A stretch of DNA of 6,349 nucleotides from the NCBI GenBank assembly GCA_937900045.1, contig CALCEB010000190.1, positions 1-6,349 on the forward strand. Direction: 5' to 3'. The first letter of the stretch is position 1, and every line of letters starts with the position of its first letter. The DNA comes from an uncultured Acidobacteriota bacterium. Its GTDB lineage: Bacteria > Acidobacteriota > Terriglobia > UBA7540. The position numbers and the translations under genes were made by a program. The notes under the pieces were generated by a model, which saw only the letters and a list, made by a program, of their open reading frames with translations, searched no databases and was not told where the DNA came from. Shown here piece after piece: positions 5,350 through 6,349 of the stretch.

Positions 5350-6306
5350 TCAATTACTGGCGCCATCTGCCGGCAGGGCGGCGGGCCTTGCAACGGCCAC
5401 CCGGTTCCGTCCCAAGCCTTTGGCCCGGTAGAGGGCTTCGTCGGCTTGGCGAAGCAGGGACGCCGCGTCCAGCATTCCCAACTCCGCCGTGGTTGCAACT
5501 CCAAGACTCAAGGAGATCGGAATGTTGAAACCTTCGGAAATTGCCACCGGATTCCCTGCCACTGCCACCCGAAGGCTCTCCGCACGGCGGCTGGCGGCAG
5601 CCACATCGCAGCCGGGCAGCACCATCAGGAATTCTTCGCCGCCGTAACGCCCCACCGCATCGTAAGAGCGCACCTCCGCCCGTAAATGGGAACCAACAAG
5701 GCGCAACACTTCGTCTCCGGCAAGGTGTCCGTAGTTGTCATTGACGCTCTTGAAGTGGTCGAGGTCTGTGAGAATAACGGCGACAGGGGTCACATCACGC
5801 CTGGAGCGGTCCAATTCCTTATCCAAAAACTCCAAAATGCCAGCGCGGTTCAAAACCCGGGTTAAGGCATCGTGCGTGGCCTGATCGCGAAGAGCCTCTC
5901 TAGCCCGCACCAACTCCTCCTGCAACTCCAGGATCCGGCTGCCTGCCCTCACCCTTGCCTTCAGTTCGTGTAGATCGAAAGGCTTCACCAGGTAATCGTC
6001 CGCGCCCATATCGAGGCCCCGGACAAGATCTTCCTTCCGGTCCTTGGCCGTCAAAAGAATGGCATAAACGTATGCGCCTTGCTGATCCTTCCTTAATTCC
6101 CGGATTACATCAGGCCCATCCATTCCGGGCATCATCCAATCCAAGATCGCCAATCGCGGGGAATCCGGCCGGCGAAGCGTTTCAAGAGCTTCTAACCCGT
6201 CCCTCGTAAGGATGACCTCATAACCCCACTTCAGCAGGGAGGCCTGAAGCAGCCGCGCCGAGATAGGATCATCCTCTGCAATGAGCGCTTTCATCCTTCG
6301 AACCAT
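5350..6306 (-). CDS. REC-GGDEF response regulator, diguanylate cyclase (PleD-like)
   Basis: The 318-residue soluble protein should make cyclic di-GMP from two GTP when its receiver domain is phosphorylated by a histidine kinase not present here. Receiver domain, about 5-122: acidic pair Asp12/Asp13, phosphoacceptor Asp56 in LDWMMPG, Thr86 in LLTAK and Lys108 in VKPF, so all switch residues are present. A short charged helix (about 124-142) joins it to the GGDEF domain, about 145-306: DALTRVLNR, TDLDHFKSVND with metal-binding Asp181, active-site GGEEF at 222-226, and RSYD at 213-216, the RxxD product-inhibition site exactly five residues before it. The C-terminal tail is short and Ala-rich. 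ATG at 6306 has GAGG only 3 nt upstream; the in-frame ATG at 6294 (MKALIAEDD) gives the more usual receiver N-terminus, so the start is uncertain by four residues. It is a single-gene unit as far as the window shows. Confidence 0.95.
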   Translation of the reverse strand: MVRRMKALIAEDDPISARLLQASLLKWGYEVILTRDGLEALETLRRPDSPRLAILDWMMPGMDGPDVIRELRKDQQGAYVYAILLTAKDRKEDLVRGLDMGADDYLVKPFDLHELKARVRAGSRILELQEELVRAREALRDQATHDALTRVLNRAGILEFLDKELDRSRRDVTPVAVILTDLDHFKSVNDNYGHLAGDEVLRLVGSHLRAEVRSYDAVGRYGGEEFLMVLPGCDVAAASRRAESLRVAVAGNPVAISEGFNIPISLSLGVATTAELGMLDAASLLRQADEALYRAKGLGRNRVAVARPAALPADGASN

Positions 6307-6349
6307 TCACCTCAAACTTGAACTATTTGAAACATCAAACCACGTTCGA

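Overview
The window looks like chromosomal DNA from a Gram-negative-type bacterium with a mid-range to moderately high G+C content. It carries a nitrogen-control operon on the minus strand: amtB (ammonium channel), a PII protein gene (called glnK here), then glnD (the PII-modifying enzyme). Protein style, in particular the REC-GGDEF protein, the stand-alone RAM protein and the GC-rich nested palindrome, suggests an Acidobacteria-like lineage. That is a judgement from memory of such sequences, not a search result.

Layout, read from the operon promoter leftwards. amtB (4478-3030, minus) encodes an Amt channel with a signal peptide and an unusually long periplasmic N-terminal linker. After 75 nt comes glnK (2954-2616, minus), a 112-residue PII protein with the uridylylation tyrosine Tyr51. 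After only 21 nt comes glnD (2594 to beyond base 1, minus), which is open without interruption to the window edge. It carries the nucleotidyltransferase, HD and first ACT domains and most of the second ACT domain. The three products form one circuit: AmtB brings in ammonium, PII senses 2-oxoglutarate/ATP/ADP and docks on AmtB, and GlnD senses glutamine and adds or removes UMP on PII.

The 522-nt region 4479-5000 between the divergent amtB operon and a small plus-strand gene has no convincing protein gene. It holds a plausible sigma70-type promoter for amtB, a CCAAT-N11-ATTGG dyad over its -35 region, a 137-nt nested inverted repeat of REP/MITE type, and a structured leader before the plus-strand gene. 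That gene (5001-5228) encodes a 75-residue stand-alone RAM domain, the ligand-binding half of Lrp/AsnC regulators without a DNA-binding domain.

Convergent to it is a minus-strand gene (6306-5350) for a PleD-like REC-GGDEF diguanylate cyclase, with a complete phosphorylation site, a GGEEF active site and an RxxD inhibition site. A hairpin followed by a T tract lies just past its stop codon.

Nothing in the window is clearly a new system. The points most worth a second look are the amtB-glnK-glnD linkage with glnK and glnD in the same frame, the altered N-terminal PII signature, the nested palindrome, and the leader with overlapping hairpins.
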